Source: Ewingella allii
GTDB lineage: Bacteria > Pseudomonadota > Gammaproteobacteria > Enterobacterales > Enterobacteriaceae
Direction of reading: 5' to 3'
DNA: 64,000 bases
Assembly: GCF_044430645.1 (NCBI RefSeq)
Contig: NZ_JAWUDN010000002.1
Coordinates: forward strand, 1 to 64,000
Shown in pieces: positions 32,408 to 41,252 of the stretch. The stretch's first letter is position 1. Each line of letters begins with the position of its first letter. The position numbers and the translations under genes were made by a program. Below the pieces are notes generated by a model that saw nothing but the letters and a program-made list of their open reading frames with translations, had not been told where the DNA came from and did not search any database.

Positions 32408-33823
32408 TTACTGTTGAGCTTCGCGCTCAGCAATAAAGGCCAGAGCCTGATCAATACGCGCCAGAGTGCGGCGTTGACCAATCGCGTGAACCGTGACGTC
32501 CATACCCGGAGACATACCGGCACCGGTCACAGCAACGCGTAATGGCATACCGACTTTACCCATACCGACGCCCAGCTCATCAGCAGTACCCTGAATCGCG
32601 TTGTGAACGTTCTCGGCAGTCCAGTCAGTGATCGCAGCCAGCTTGGCACGCACGGCTTCTAATGGCTGACGAGCAACCGGGCGCAGGTGTTTTTTCGCCG
32701 CGTCAGCATCAAACTCGCTGAAATCTTCATAGAAGTAACGGCAGGATTCAGCCATCTCTTTCAGAGTCTTACAACGCTCACCCAATAATTGGACGATTTC
32801 GAACAGCTGCGGACCATTGCGCGTCTCGATACCCAGTTGCTCAACGTGCCACAGCAGGTGAGTCGCCACATAATGTGGATCCATGGTGGTGATGTAATGA
32901 TGGTTCAGCCATTGCAGCTTTTCAGTGTTGAAGGCGCTGGCAGATTTGCTGACATTCTCCAGAGAGAACAGCGCTTTCATTTCATCAATGCTGAAGATCT
33001 CTTGGTCGCCGTGGGACCAGCCCAGACGCACCAAATAGTTGAGCAGCGCTTCTGGCAGGTAGCCATCATCGCGATACTGCATCACGCCGACCGCGCCGTG
33101 GCGTTTGGACAGTTTTTTGCCGTCGTCACCCAAAATCATGGACACGTGTGCGTAAACCGGCACTGGCGCGCCCAGCGCTTTCAGAATGTTAATCTGGCGC
33201 GGAGTGTTGTTGATATGGTCTTCGCCACGGATGACATGAGTGATTTCCATATCCCAGTCATCCACCACCACGCAGAAGTTATAGGTTGGTGATCCATCGG
33301 TGCGGCGAATGATTAAGTCATCCAGCTCGTCATTGCTAAATTCGATCGGGCCACGGATCTGGTCATCAAAGATAACAGAACCTTCCTGCGGGTTGCGGAA
33401 ACGCACCACACAAGGCTCATCGGCACTGTGATGCTCATGGCTGTCGCGGCAACGACCGTCATAACGAGGCTTCTCATTATTTGCCATTTGCTCTTCGCGC
33501 AGCGCTTCCAGACGCTCTTTGGAGCAGTAGCACTTATATGCCGTGCCATTTTCCAGCATCTGGTCAATCACCGCGTTATAACGGTCAAAGCGTTTGGTCT
33601 GGAAGTATGGACCTTCATCCCATTGCAGATTCAACCAGTTCATGCCGTCCATAATCGCGTCAATGGCAGCCTGAGTGGAGCGCTCAAGATCGGTGTCTTC
33701 TATACGCAACACAAACTCACCGCCCAAATTACGGGCAAAAAGCCAGGAGTAAAGCGCGGTACGGGCGCCACCGACGTGCAAATAGCCGGTTGGGCTCGGA
33801 GCAAAACGGGTTTTGATTTTCAT
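32408..33823 (-). CDS. gltX: Glutamyl-tRNA synthetase
   Basis: The 471-residue class I synthetase has the same length as E. coli GltX. HIGH motif: APSPTGYLHVGGART (residues 8-22); KMSKS-type loop: KKLSKRHG. The start MKIKTRFAPS is conserved; an 18-codon extension beginning with TTG at 33877 is not supported. It charges tRNA-Glu for translation and haem synthesis. tRNA-Val and tRNA-Lys genes lie divergently upstream, as in E. coli. Confidence 0.98.
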   Translation of the reverse strand: MKIKTRFAPSPTGYLHVGGARTALYSWLFARNLGGEFVLRIEDTDLERSTQAAIDAIMDGMNWLNLQWDEGPYFQTKRFDRYNAVIDQMLENGTAYKCYCSKERLEALREEQMANNEKPRYDGRCRDSHEHHSADEPCVVRFRNPQEGSVIFDDQIRGPIEFSNDELDDLIIRRTDGSPTYNFCVVVDDWDMEITHVIRGEDHINNTPRQINILKALGAPVPVYAHVSMILGDDGKKLSKRHGAVGVMQYRDDGYLPEALLNYLVRLGWSHGDQEIFSIDEMKALFSLENVSKSASAFNTEKLQWLNHHYITTMDPHYVATHLLWHVEQLGIETRNGPQLFEIVQLLGERCKTLKEMAESCRYFYEDFSEFDADAAKKHLRPVARQPLEAVRAKLAAITDWTAENVHNAIQGTADELGVGMGKVGMPLRVAVTGAGMSPGMDVTVHAIGQRRTLARIDQALAFIAEREAQQ

Positions 33824-34041
33824 CTGGAATGCAGCCTTAATAGCGCAACGCCAAAAAACGTTGCTATCAATTAACAAAAAGTGGGCGTCATTCTACCACT
33901 CTGCCCTGAATCCTCAACGCCGATAGGGAGTTCACAAGGGCTATTCACACCATGAATGCGTAAAGAATCAACTACGCGGGCGAGAAATCCGTCATCTTGT
34001 CTACTTTTCGGGCGAACGGTGTTTTTTGTTTTTAAAAACCG

Positions 34042-34069
34042 TTGACGTAAGTTTAAGTATCCCTATAAT
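34042..34069 (+). promoter_or_regulatory. Promoter of the tRNA-Val/tRNA-Lys operon
   Basis: TTGACG (34042-34047), a 16-bp spacer and a perfect TATAAT (34064-34069), followed by the GC-containing discriminator GCGACTCC. Transcription would start about 10 bp before tRNA-Val. Confidence 0.88.
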
Positions 34070-34087
34070 GCGACTCCATCACGACGG

Positions 34088-34163
34088 GGGCGATTAGCTC
34101 AGTTGGTAGAGCATCTCCTTTACACGGAGGGGGTCGGCGGTTCGAGCCCGTCATCGCCCACCA
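34088..34163 (+). tRNA. tRNA-Val (anticodon TAC)
   Basis: 76 nt from GGGCGATTAGCTCAG to encoded CCA. The anticodon loop TTTACAC gives TAC; the T arm GGTTCGAGCCC is intact. Corresponds to the valU group of E. coli, here in a single copy. Confidence 0.98.
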
Positions 34164-34170
34164 CTTCTGC

Positions 34171-34246
34171 GGGCCGTTAGCTCAGTTGGTAGAGCAGTTG
34201 ACTTTTAATCAATTGGTCGCTGGTTCGAATCCAGCACGGCCCACCA
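34171..34246 (+). tRNA. tRNA-Lys (anticodon TTT)
   Basis: 76 nt from GGGCCGTTAGCTCAG to encoded CCA, seven bases after tRNA-Val. The anticodon loop CTTTTAA gives TTT. Corresponds to lysV of E. coli. Confidence 0.98.
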
Positions 34247-34254
34247 ATTCAGAG

Positions 34255-34280
34255 AAAAGCGCCTTTAGGCGCTTTTTTCG
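34255..34280 (+). terminator. Terminator after tRNA-Lys
   Basis: AAAAGCGCC-TTTA-GGCGCTTTT followed by TTCG and more Ts. A near-identical copy occurs at 34437-34462 after the tRNA remnant. Confidence 0.88.
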
Positions 34281-34324
34281 TTTTTAGAGCACCGTGATTT
34301 AACCGTGATGGAGGCGAACCAGCT

Positions 34325-34415
34325 GCTGGTTCGAGCCGAGCGAAGCGAGACGACAACGCAACGCGTTGCCCGCAGGGTGAGGCCGAAGGCCGAATCAATC
34401 CAGCACGGCCCACCA
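34325..34415 (+). pseudogene. tRNA-Lys 3'-end remnant interrupted by a 62-bp palindrome-rich element
   Basis: GCTGGTTCGA (34325-34334) and AATCCAGCACGGCCCACCA (34397-34415) together equal the T arm, acceptor strand and CCA of the tRNA-Lys gene 79 bp upstream. They are separated by 62 bp that interrupt the T loop. The insert includes GCGAAGC, the 12-bp palindrome GCAACGCGTTGC (34357-34368) and GGCC-GAA-GGCC. No tRNA 5' half is present. A second copy of the tRNA terminator follows. It cannot make a tRNA; a duplicated 3' end or attachment-type remnant is likely. Confidence 0.75.
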
Positions 34416-34436
34416 CTCCTTATTACAGGGAGTAGA

Positions 34437-34462
34437 GAAAAGCGCCTTTAGGCGCTTTTCTC
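34437..34462 (+). terminator. Second terminator, duplicate of the tRNA-Lys one
   Basis: AGAAAAGCGCC-TTTA-GGCGCTTTTCT repeats the stem and loop found 182 bp upstream, with flanks AGAG and TTCTAGA similar as well. Together with the tRNA remnant this forms a partial tandem duplication. Confidence 0.85.
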
Positions 34463-34556
34463 GTTTCTAGACCTCGCAAAAAATTCAGTTTAAAACTCCC
34501 CTCTTTGGTTCCCACATTTATCTATACTGTCCATCATTTCGATAAGGGACGAGATA

Positions 34557-35120
34557 ATGAGCGAACAACAGCGACAGCAACACATTATCCAGTGGATTGA
34601 GCAGGATGAGATGCGCATGCTGGCCCTTCGTGCGGCGAAACAGCTGGCGCTGAATGATTGGTGCTTGGCGGCGGGATTTGTGCGCAATTTGGTGTGGGAC
34701 CGGCTGCACGACTTCAGCCAAAGCACGCCGCTCAACGACATTGATGTGATTTACTTCAATTCTCAAGATACGTCGGCCGACGTCGAGAAAAAGTATGAAC
34801 AGCAACTCTGCGCCATCGCGGATCTGCCTTGGTCTGTGAAGAATCAGGCGCGGATGCACCTTCTGCATGACCATGCCCCCTACTCGTCCAGCAGCGAAGC
34901 CATGAGTTACTGGGTGGAGACGGAAACGGTGATTGGCGCGAAGCTCAATGATCTGAATCAGGTGCAGCTGGTCGCGCCGGTCGGCACCGCCGAGCTATTT
35001 GAGTTCAGCATCACGCCCAATCCGCGCCATGGGAATACCTTAGTGCTGCTGGATCGCGTGCAGAGCAAAGGCTGGCTCGCGAGCTGGCCTAAGTTGCGCC
35101 TCCAACTGCCTCAATCTTAA
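34557..35120 (+). CDS. Nucleotidyltransferase family protein (DUF925/PF06042 type)
   Basis: The 187-residue protein matches the small nucleotidyltransferase-like family with the GFVRNLVWD motif (G-x-VRN) and the PLNDIDVIYF acidic pair expected for metal binding, then WSVKNQARMHLLHDHAPY and AVEAMSYW-type segments. Biochemical function of the family is not established. It follows the tRNA remnant region; its stop codon TAA is part of the predicted sigma-28 promoter of the next gene. Confidence 0.85.
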   Translation: MSEQQRQQHIIQWIEQDEMRMLALRAAKQLALNDWCLAAGFVRNLVWDRLHDFSQSTPLNDIDVIYFNSQDTSADVEKKYEQQLCAIADLPWSVKNQARMHLLHDHAPYSSSSEAMSYWVETETVIGAKLNDLNQVQLVAPVGTAELFEFSITPNPRHGNTLVLLDRVQSKGWLASWPKLRLQLPQS

Positions 35121-35144
35121 AGATCCCCGCCGCCTTGCCGATAT
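35118..35144 (+). promoter_or_regulatory. Sigma-28 (FliA) promoter of the FlxA-like gene
   Basis: TAAAGATC, exactly 11 bases, then GCCGATAT. The FliA consensus is TAAAGTTT-N11-GCCGATAA, so six of eight and seven of eight positions match with ideal spacing. It lies 52 bp before the FlxA-like start codon and its -35 begins on the stop codon of the preceding gene. Confidence 0.85.
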
Positions 35145-35195
35145 CTGTTAAGTACCCGCGTATGCAATAACAGGCAATAAATAAGCGAGGCAGTA

Positions 35196-35534
35196 ATGAG
35201 CACGATTAGTACCACAACCAATATCTCTATGGGATCGGCATCTGGCGGCGGCGGTGGGCAAATTGCCCAATTGAATAAGCAGATTGATAAACTTACGCAG
35301 CAGCTGAAAAATCTGTCGAAAAAAAGCGACCAGTCTCAGGAAGAAGTGCAGAAGCAAATCGCATCGATTCGCCAACAAATCATCATGTTGCAGCAGCAGA
35401 TCCAACAAATTCAGCACCAACAGGCGCAGAAAGCTGAACAACAAGCTGAGAAAGCCATGCTCGACGCTGAAAAAGCCAATCCTAAAAAAGATGACGATAA
35501 AAAGGCTGCGGGTCAGGTCGATATTTACGTCTAA
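35196..35534 (+). CDS. FlxA-like coiled-coil protein
   Basis: The 112-residue protein has a Ser/Thr/Gly-rich start (MSTISTTTNISMGSASGGGGG), a long heptad-like coiled coil (about 22-92: IAQLNKQIDKLTQQLKNLSKK, IASIRQQIIMLQQQIQQIQ) rich in Gln, and a Lys/Asp-rich tail ending VDIYV. This matches the FlxA-like family (PF14282). E. coli flxA is a class 3 flagellar gene of unknown role controlled by FliA. The matching sigma-28 promoter found just upstream supports the same regulation here. Convergent with yfeR, 10 bp apart. Confidence 0.88.
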   Translation: MSTISTTTNISMGSASGGGGGQIAQLNKQIDKLTQQLKNLSKKSDQSQEEVQKQIASIRQQIIMLQQQIQQIQHQQAQKAEQQAEKAMLDAEKANPKKDDDKKAAGQVDIYV

Positions 35535-35544
35535 CCCTTTGGCT

Positions 35545-36465
35545 TTATAGCAAACCCCGCAGGCTGCGTTTTTTGGTCAATTGCGCCGCCTGCCATTTCA
35601 CCTCTTGCCAAATGGCCTGCGCGGCGGGTGACAGCGAACGATTTTTACGCCGCACCAGCATCAAGGCGCGGTTTATTTCCGGCTCCAGCGTTCTCACCAC
35701 CAGTTGACTGCCCTGCGGCAAAGGCAGCGCCAGCGCGGGAAGCACGCTGACGCCCAGCCCGGCTTCGACCATCGGGTAGAGCGTCGCCGGATGCCCCACC
35801 TCCTGCACCACATTGGCGGCAATCCCCTGCTTCGCCAGCGCGTTGTCGATCAATATGCGGCTTCCCGACTCATAATCTTGCAGAACCAGCGGCTGCTCCC
35901 CTAGCTGCTGCCACTTCACCGCGCTTTGATAAGCGAAAGCATGGTCTTGATGGCACAGCAATAAGAACGGCTCGTGCAAAATAATCTCGCCCTCGAGGTC
36001 TGGGCTAATCCCCGGTTCGATCACAATGCCAAAATCCACTTCGGCATTGCGCACGCTGTTCAACACCAGCCGCTGCGCCTGATCGCGCAACAAGATGGTG
36101 ATGTCGGGATAATTCTTTTGGCTACGGGCGATGCAGCTGGGCATAAGCTGGGCGGAAATAGTCTGGCTGGCGGCTATGCGCACGCGACCATTGTGCTGCG
36201 TGCCAAAGCTGCGAGTATCAAGCAGCATCGCGTGCAGCTCGTCGAGCAAGGGCTCAACCCGGCTCGCCAGCCGCTGACCGGCGTTGGTGAGAATCACCTC
36301 GCGCGTGGTTCTGTCCAGCAAACGCACGCCAACCTCGGCCTCCAACTCTTTCATGCTGTGGCTAATGGCAGACTGGCTTAGCCCAATGACATCCCCTGCG
36401 CGGCTAAAACTTTGATGGCGCGCCACGGCGACAAACACCCGCAACTGCTTGAGAGAATAATTCAT
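35545..36465 (-). CDS. yfeR: LysR-family regulator YfeR
   Basis: The 306-residue protein (E. coli YfeR 308) has an N-terminal winged helix (MNYSLKQLRVFVAVARHQSFSRAGDVIGLSQSAISHSMKELE) and a LysR effector domain. It is divergent from yfeH, 101 bp away, and in Salmonella YfeR controls yfeH in response to osmolarity. The divergent layout supports the same link here. Confidence 0.93.
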   Translation of the reverse strand: MNYSLKQLRVFVAVARHQSFSRAGDVIGLSQSAISHSMKELEAEVGVRLLDRTTREVILTNAGQRLASRVEPLLDELHAMLLDTRSFGTQHNGRVRIAASQTISAQLMPSCIARSQKNYPDITILLRDQAQRLVLNSVRNAEVDFGIVIEPGISPDLEGEIILHEPFLLLCHQDHAFAYQSAVKWQQLGEQPLVLQDYESGSRILIDNALAKQGIAANVVQEVGHPATLYPMVEAGLGVSVLPALALPLPQGSQLVVRTLEPEINRALMLVRRKNRSLSPAAQAIWQEVKWQAAQLTKKRSLRGLL

Positions 36466-36566
36466 GAATAATTTTCATCAATGCATTAAATAAACCAATT
36501 TTTTAATTGTATACCAGCGATTCAAAATAGCGGCATGGCTTTATTCCTTTTCATGCAGAGAAACTC

Positions 36567-37571
36567 ATGCGCTTTTTACCCGATCGTTTTACTCAAACTC
36601 TGATTGGCACCGTGCTGCTGGCGACCTTCCTGCCCGCCAGCGGCGTGTTTGTCGCCTTCTTCAATAACCTGACTATCTTCGCCATCGGCCTGCTGTTCTT
36701 TATGCACGGCGCGAAGCTGTCGCGCGAAGCCATCTTCGCCGGCAGTAATAACTGGCGGCTGCACCTGTGGGTGATGTGCAGCACCTTTATCATTTTCCCG
36801 ACGCTGGGGCTGCTGTTCCAGTGGTGGCACCCGATTGATGTCAGCCCTCAAATTTATAGCGGCTTTGTCTATCTGTGCATTCTGCCCGCCACCGTGCAGT
36901 CGGCAATTGCCTTTACTTCCATGGCCGGGGGCAACGTGGCGGCGGCGGTGTGTAGCGCTTCTGCATCCAGCCTGTTGGGTATTTTCGTTTCGCCGCTGCT
37001 GGTTGGTCTGTTGATGCACGTGCAGGGCACTACCGGCGACAGCTTGCAGCAGGTGTGGCACATCATGCTGCAACTGCTGGTGCCGTTCGTGGCCGGGCAC
37101 CTGCTGCGCCCGCTGATTGGCGGCTTTGTCGAGCGTCACCGTAAAATGATTGGTAAGACGGACCAGACTTCCATCCTGCTGGTGGTCTACACCGCGTTTA
37201 GCGAGGCGGTAACTCAGGGGATTTGGCGTCAGGTGGGGCTGGGTTCGCTGCTGTTTATCGTGGTCTTCAGTCTGGTATTGCTGGCCTTTATTCTGGTCAT
37301 TAACACCTATATGGCGCGCTGGATGGGCTTCAGCAAGGCCGACGAGATAACTATCGTATTTTGTGGCTCGAAGAAGAGTCTGGCGAACGGTATTCCGATG
37401 GCGAATATTTTGTTCCCGGTCAGCGCAATTGGCATGATGGTGCTGCCGCTGATGATTTTCCATCAGGTGCAGCTGATGACCTGCGCCGTGCTGGCGAAAC
37501 GCTACCAGCGTAAACAGCTGGCGAAGCAGCAGTCAGAGCCAGAAGCACAGGTTCAGGCAAGAATGAACTGA
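36567..37571 (+). CDS. yfeH: Bile acid:sodium symporter-family protein YfeH
   Basis: The 334-residue membrane protein (E. coli YfeH 332) has about ten helices of the SBF-like family (PF13593). Recognisable stretches are FFMHGAKLSREAI, CILPATVQSAIAFTSMAGGNVAAAVCSASASSLLGIF and FCGSKKSLANGIPMA, which form the sodium and substrate region. The transported compound is not known. Paired with divergent yfeR. Confidence 0.93.
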   Translation: MRFLPDRFTQTLIGTVLLATFLPASGVFVAFFNNLTIFAIGLLFFMHGAKLSREAIFAGSNNWRLHLWVMCSTFIIFPTLGLLFQWWHPIDVSPQIYSGFVYLCILPATVQSAIAFTSMAGGNVAAAVCSASASSLLGIFVSPLLVGLLMHVQGTTGDSLQQVWHIMLQLLVPFVAGHLLRPLIGGFVERHRKMIGKTDQTSILLVVYTAFSEAVTQGIWRQVGLGSLLFIVVFSLVLLAFILVINTYMARWMGFSKADEITIVFCGSKKSLANGIPMANILFPVSAIGMMVLPLMIFHQVQLMTCAVLAKRYQRKQLAKQQSEPEAQVQARMN

Positions 37572-37596
37572 GTTGATTTAGCGTGAAACAGAAAGC

Positions 37597-37628
37597 AGAA
37601 GGCGCTGAAATCAGCGCCTTCTTTTCTT
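37597..37628 (+). terminator. yfeH terminator
   Basis: AGAAGGCGCTGA / TCAGCGCCTTCT stem followed by TTTCTTTT, 25 bp after the yfeH stop. Confidence 0.85.
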
Positions 37629-37651
37629 TTACTCAATGCTGCATAACGCCA

Positions 37652-37894
37652 TTACTCGTCAGTGCCGGAAAGCCCCGGCCCGCCTCGGCGCAGTGGGTTA
37701 ATCAGGCTCTGCAAGCCTTCACTTTTGATCGCCAGCGTAAGCTGCATCAGCTCACCAAGCTTGCCCGCCGGGAATTCATCTTTGCGCGCAAACCACAGCA
37801 AATACTCTTCGGGTAAATCAATCAGCACGCGCCCGGCGTACTTACCGAAGGGCATTTTCATGTTGGCGATTTCGATTAAATCTTCTTTTTCCAT
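37652..37894 (-). CDS. ypeB: DUF3820 protein YpeB
   Basis: The 80-residue protein (E. coli YpeB 72) carries the DUF3820 signature MPFGKYAGRVLIDLPEEYLLWFARKDEFPAGKLGEL. The function is unknown; the fold occurs also at the end of some exonuclease-type proteins. It starts five bases after the ligA stop and so belongs to the ligA transcript, as in E. coli. Confidence 0.92.
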   Translation of the reverse strand: MEKEDLIEIANMKMPFGKYAGRVLIDLPEEYLLWFARKDEFPAGKLGELMQLTLAIKSEGLQSLINPLRRGGPGLSGTDE

Positions 37895-37899
37895 CGCTA

Positions 37900-39921
37900 T
37901 TAATCACCCAGCAGGCGGATCATTTCCGCTTCGTCGATAACCTCAATGCCCAGCTCCTGAGCCTTGGCTAGTTTCGAGCCAGCCGCTTCGCCCGCAATCA
38001 CTAAATCGGTCTTCTTCGACACGCTGCCGGACACTTTAGCGCCCAGCGCGGTTAGGCGATCTTTGGCTTCATCACGGGAAAGAATCGACAGCGAGCCGGT
38101 CAGCACCACGGTTTTCCCGGCGAACGGGCTATCAATCTCTTCGGCAATCACCACTACCGGAGCAGGCCAGTGAATGTTGATTTCCGGGCTGAGTAGCTCC
38201 TCAATCACCTGCTGGTTGTGCTCTTCGGAGAGGAAGTTGACCACGTGCTTGGCCACCACGTCGCCGACGTCCTGCACGCTTTTCAGCGATTCCACGTCGG
38301 CCGCGCGCAGTGCCTCGATAGAGCCATAGTGCGCCGCCAGATTCGCCGCCGTCGCCTCGCCCACCTCGCGAATACCCAGCGCATAGAGGAAGCGAGCCAG
38401 CGTAGTTTCTTTGGCTTTTTCCAGCGCGTTCACCACGTTTTGCGCTGATTTCGGCCCCATTCGGTCCAAACCGGTGAGCTTGCCCGCGCTCAGGCGGAAC
38501 AGGTCTGCCGGGTTTTTGACATACTCTTTTTCCACCAGTTGGTCGATTATCTTGTCGCCCATGCCGTCGACGTCCAAGGCGCGGCGCGAGACGAAATGCT
38601 TCAAGGCTTCTTTACGCTGCGCCCCGCAAATCAGTCCGCCGGTACAGCGCGCCACGGCCTCGCCTTCCACGCGTTCGACGTCGGAATTACACACCGGGCA
38701 GTGGGTTGGGAAGACCACTTCGCGGGCGTTTTCAGGGCGCTCGGCCAGCACCACGCCGACGACCTGCGGGATAACGTCACCGGCGCGGCGAATGATCACC
38801 GTGTCGCCAATGCGCAGGCCCAGACGCTCGATTTCATCCGCATTGTGCAGCGTGGCGTTACTCACCATCACCCCAGCAACCTGAACCGGCTCAAGGCGCG
38901 CAACGGGGGTAATCGCCCCGGTGCGCCCGACTTGAAACTCAACATCCTTCACCAAAGTGATCTGCTCTTGGGCCGGGAATTTAAAAGCGGTGGCCCAGCG
39001 CGGCGCGCGCGCCACAAAGCCCAGAGTCTCTTGGATATCCAAGGAATCAATCTTGACCACCACGCCGTCGATATCAAAACCGAGCGTAGCGCGGTCTGCC
39101 TCTACTTGGCGATAGAAGGCCAGAACCTCATCTCGACCGGTACACAGCTGGGTGCGATCGCTAACCGGCAGGCCCCAGGCCTTGAACTGCTGCAAACGGG
39201 CGATATGGCTGCGCGGCAGCTCGCCGCCTTCCAGCAGGCCCACGCCGTAGCAGAAGAAGGTCAGCGGGCGCTTTGCCGTGATGCGCGGATCAAGCTGGCG
39301 CAAAGAACCGGCGGCGGCGTTACGCGGGTTAGCGAACACTTTCCCGCCTGTCCGGCGCGCCTCTTCATTTAAGGCTTCAAAACCGGGCTGGGGCATAAAG
39401 ACTTCGCCTCGCACTTCGAGCCGGGCGGGGATATTCTCTCCCTGCAAGCGCAGAGGAATGGCGCGGATGGTGCGCACGTTGGCGGTAATGTTCTCGCCGG
39501 TGGTGCCGTCGCCGCGGGTGGCGGCCTGCACTAGCTCACCGTTTTCATACAACAGGCTGACGGCCAGACCATCGAGCTTTAGCTCGCAGCAGAAGGTCAA
39601 CGGCTCGGTGGTTTTCAGACGGTCCTGAACGCGTTTATAGAAAGCCAGATAGCTCTCTTCATCAAACACGTTATCCAGCGACAGCATCGGCACCTGATGC
39701 TTGACCTGCTCGAAAGCTGAAATGGGTGCCGCGCCGACGCGCTGAGTCGGGGAATCGGCGGTGATCAGCTGCGGATTGGCCTCTTCTAATGCGCGCAGTT
39801 CGCGCATCAGGCGGTCATATTCGGCATCGGGTATTTCAGGGGCGTCCAGCACGTGATACTGGTATTCATGATGGCGTAACTGGGTGCGTAATTGATTGAT
39901 TTGATTTTCGATTGTGGCCAT
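37900..39921 (-). CDS. ligA: NAD+-dependent DNA ligase LigA
   Basis: The 673-residue protein (E. coli 671) has the adenylation domain with catalytic lysine K115 in CCELKLDGLAVS, an OB fold, a four-cysteine zinc finger (CPVCNSDVERVEG...CGAQ), a helix-hairpin-helix region (about 470-580) and a C-terminal BRCT domain (about 595-673). It seals nicks in replication and repair. Downstream of zipA and upstream of ypeB in one leftward series. Confidence 0.98.
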   Translation of the reverse strand: MATIENQINQLRTQLRHHEYQYHVLDAPEIPDAEYDRLMRELRALEEANPQLITADSPTQRVGAAPISAFEQVKHQVPMLSLDNVFDEESYLAFYKRVQDRLKTTEPLTFCCELKLDGLAVSLLYENGELVQAATRGDGTTGENITANVRTIRAIPLRLQGENIPARLEVRGEVFMPQPGFEALNEEARRTGGKVFANPRNAAAGSLRQLDPRITAKRPLTFFCYGVGLLEGGELPRSHIARLQQFKAWGLPVSDRTQLCTGRDEVLAFYRQVEADRATLGFDIDGVVVKIDSLDIQETLGFVARAPRWATAFKFPAQEQITLVKDVEFQVGRTGAITPVARLEPVQVAGVMVSNATLHNADEIERLGLRIGDTVIIRRAGDVIPQVVGVVLAERPENAREVVFPTHCPVCNSDVERVEGEAVARCTGGLICGAQRKEALKHFVSRRALDVDGMGDKIIDQLVEKEYVKNPADLFRLSAGKLTGLDRMGPKSAQNVVNALEKAKETTLARFLYALGIREVGEATAANLAAHYGSIEALRAADVESLKSVQDVGDVVAKHVVNFLSEEHNQQVIEELLSPEINIHWPAPVVVIAEEIDSPFAGKTVVLTGSLSILSRDEAKDRLTALGAKVSGSVSKKTDLVIAGEAAGSKLAKAQELGIEVIDEAEMIRLLGD

Positions 39922-39935
39922 GAGTCACCATGAAG

Positions 39936-39961
39936 ATAAAAAACCCCCGACAAGCGGGGGT
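39936..39961 (-). terminator. zipA terminator
   Basis: On the minus strand ACCCCCG-CTTGT-CGGGGGT is followed by TTTTTATC. It lies between the zipA stop and the ligA start, so ligA transcription must come from readthrough or its own promoter. Confidence 0.85.
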
Positions 39962-39998
39962 CATTGGAAGGACTGAATATCTGGATACGCCCGGCGCT

Positions 39999-41027
39999 TT
40001 ATTTGGCCGTCGCGTCAAGAACCTCGCGAATACGCGCTTTATAGGTTTCCAGTTTTTGTGGTGTGATCATGCGTCGCTCGTCATCGAGAACCATGCCACC
40101 CACGTCGTCAGCAATACGCTGAGCCGACTGTAACAACAGTTTGAAGTTCTGATGCGCATCGCCATAGCAAGGCACCATCATGAACAGCGTGATCCCAGGA
40201 GTTGAGAAGTCTGACATGGTATCTGGGTCAAAGGAGCCAGGTTTCACCATATTCGCCAAACTAAACAGCACGGGGCCACTGCCCGCCGGGCTAACATGCC
40301 GGTGGAAAATGTTCATCGCGCCAAACTGGAAGCCCGCCTGCAATACGCTATTGAGCAACACTTCACCGCCAATTACGCCACCCTGATGTGCGGCAACGTG
40401 CAGCACCAGAACGGTCTCTTTAAGCTTCTCTTTAACCGGCGCTTCTTCTGCCAGAGAGAAAGGTGAATCATTGTGCGGCTCAGCTTTGGCCGCTGGTGCA
40501 GCATCAGGATGGATCTCTTCCGGTGGAACCGGAGCCTGTGGCTTCTCGATTTCGCGCGCTGGCTGAGGTGCAGCCTCACGCTGAGGAGCGGCATGCTGCG
40601 GCGCAAAACTGGTTTCACGACGCGGAGCATCAGCAGGATCAGCCGCTGAGTAACCACTCAACAACGGATCATCCTGAGCCGCAACGGGCTGAGGAGCCGG
40701 CTGACGCGGCGCAGTAGGCTGTTGGACGGGAGGAGCCTGCGGTGGGCGCTGTGGCTGAGTGCGAACAGGAGCAACTTGCTCAGGTTCATCATACTCGCCA
40801 AAAGAAGGTTCATCCTGAGGATAAGATGGACGCACGCGCACTTCACCCACTCCGTCGACGAAATCGTCGGCCGGAGATTGCTCTCGTTCTTTTTTCACAC
40901 GTTTAGTTGGACGATCGCGAAAAAGCGAAGAGCGTTCTTTACGGCTGGTCCACAAACCGTGCAATAACAACGCTATTATGGCGATCGCGCCAACAACGAT
41001 TAATATCAGACGCAAATCCTGCATCAT
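39999..41027 (-). CDS. zipA: Cell division protein ZipA
   Basis: The 342-residue protein (E. coli 328) has an N-terminal membrane anchor (MMQDLRLILIVVGAIAIIALLLHGLW), a charged then Pro/Gln/Ala-rich flexible linker (about 35-195), and the C-terminal FtsZ-binding domain (about 200-342: VLHVAAHQGGVIGGEVLLNSVLQAGFQFG, MNIFHRHVSPAGSGPVLFSLANM). It tethers FtsZ to the inner membrane at the division site. The linker varies in length among species. Divergent from cysZ. Confidence 0.97.
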   Translation of the reverse strand: MMQDLRLILIVVGAIAIIALLLHGLWTSRKERSSLFRDRPTKRVKKEREQSPADDFVDGVGEVRVRPSYPQDEPSFGEYDEPEQVAPVRTQPQRPPQAPPVQQPTAPRQPAPQPVAAQDDPLLSGYSAADPADAPRRETSFAPQHAAPQREAAPQPAREIEKPQAPVPPEEIHPDAAPAAKAEPHNDSPFSLAEEAPVKEKLKETVLVLHVAAHQGGVIGGEVLLNSVLQAGFQFGAMNIFHRHVSPAGSGPVLFSLANMVKPGSFDPDTMSDFSTPGITLFMMVPCYGDAHQNFKLLLQSAQRIADDVGGMVLDDERRMITPQKLETYKARIREVLDATAK

Positions 41028-41252
41028 TGCTATCTCTAGGTTGTTCTAATTCATTGCCACCACGGCAAACATTCACATTTCTAACTCTATTTGCCTGAGT
41101 TGATAAGTGCAAGTCTGGACACTACTTTCTAGTAATAAACATGATTAGGGCACCTTTTTTTGTCGCTTTTTCAGCCAATACGCTGCTAGCCAGTGGAAAA
41201 TCATATCGATATGATAGTTCACGTCCTTCAACTCAGAGAGAAAATTTCTTTT

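Noticed and set aside
34247..34556. Integrated phage or genomic island at tRNA-Lys
   Set aside because: The tRNA 3' end is repeated only about 150 bp away and no integrase or phage gene lies in between.
36576..37463. 295-codon minus-strand ORF opposite yfeH
   Set aside because: The translation is rich in His, Gln and Arg, as expected for the reverse of a hydrophobic membrane protein; no domain is visible.
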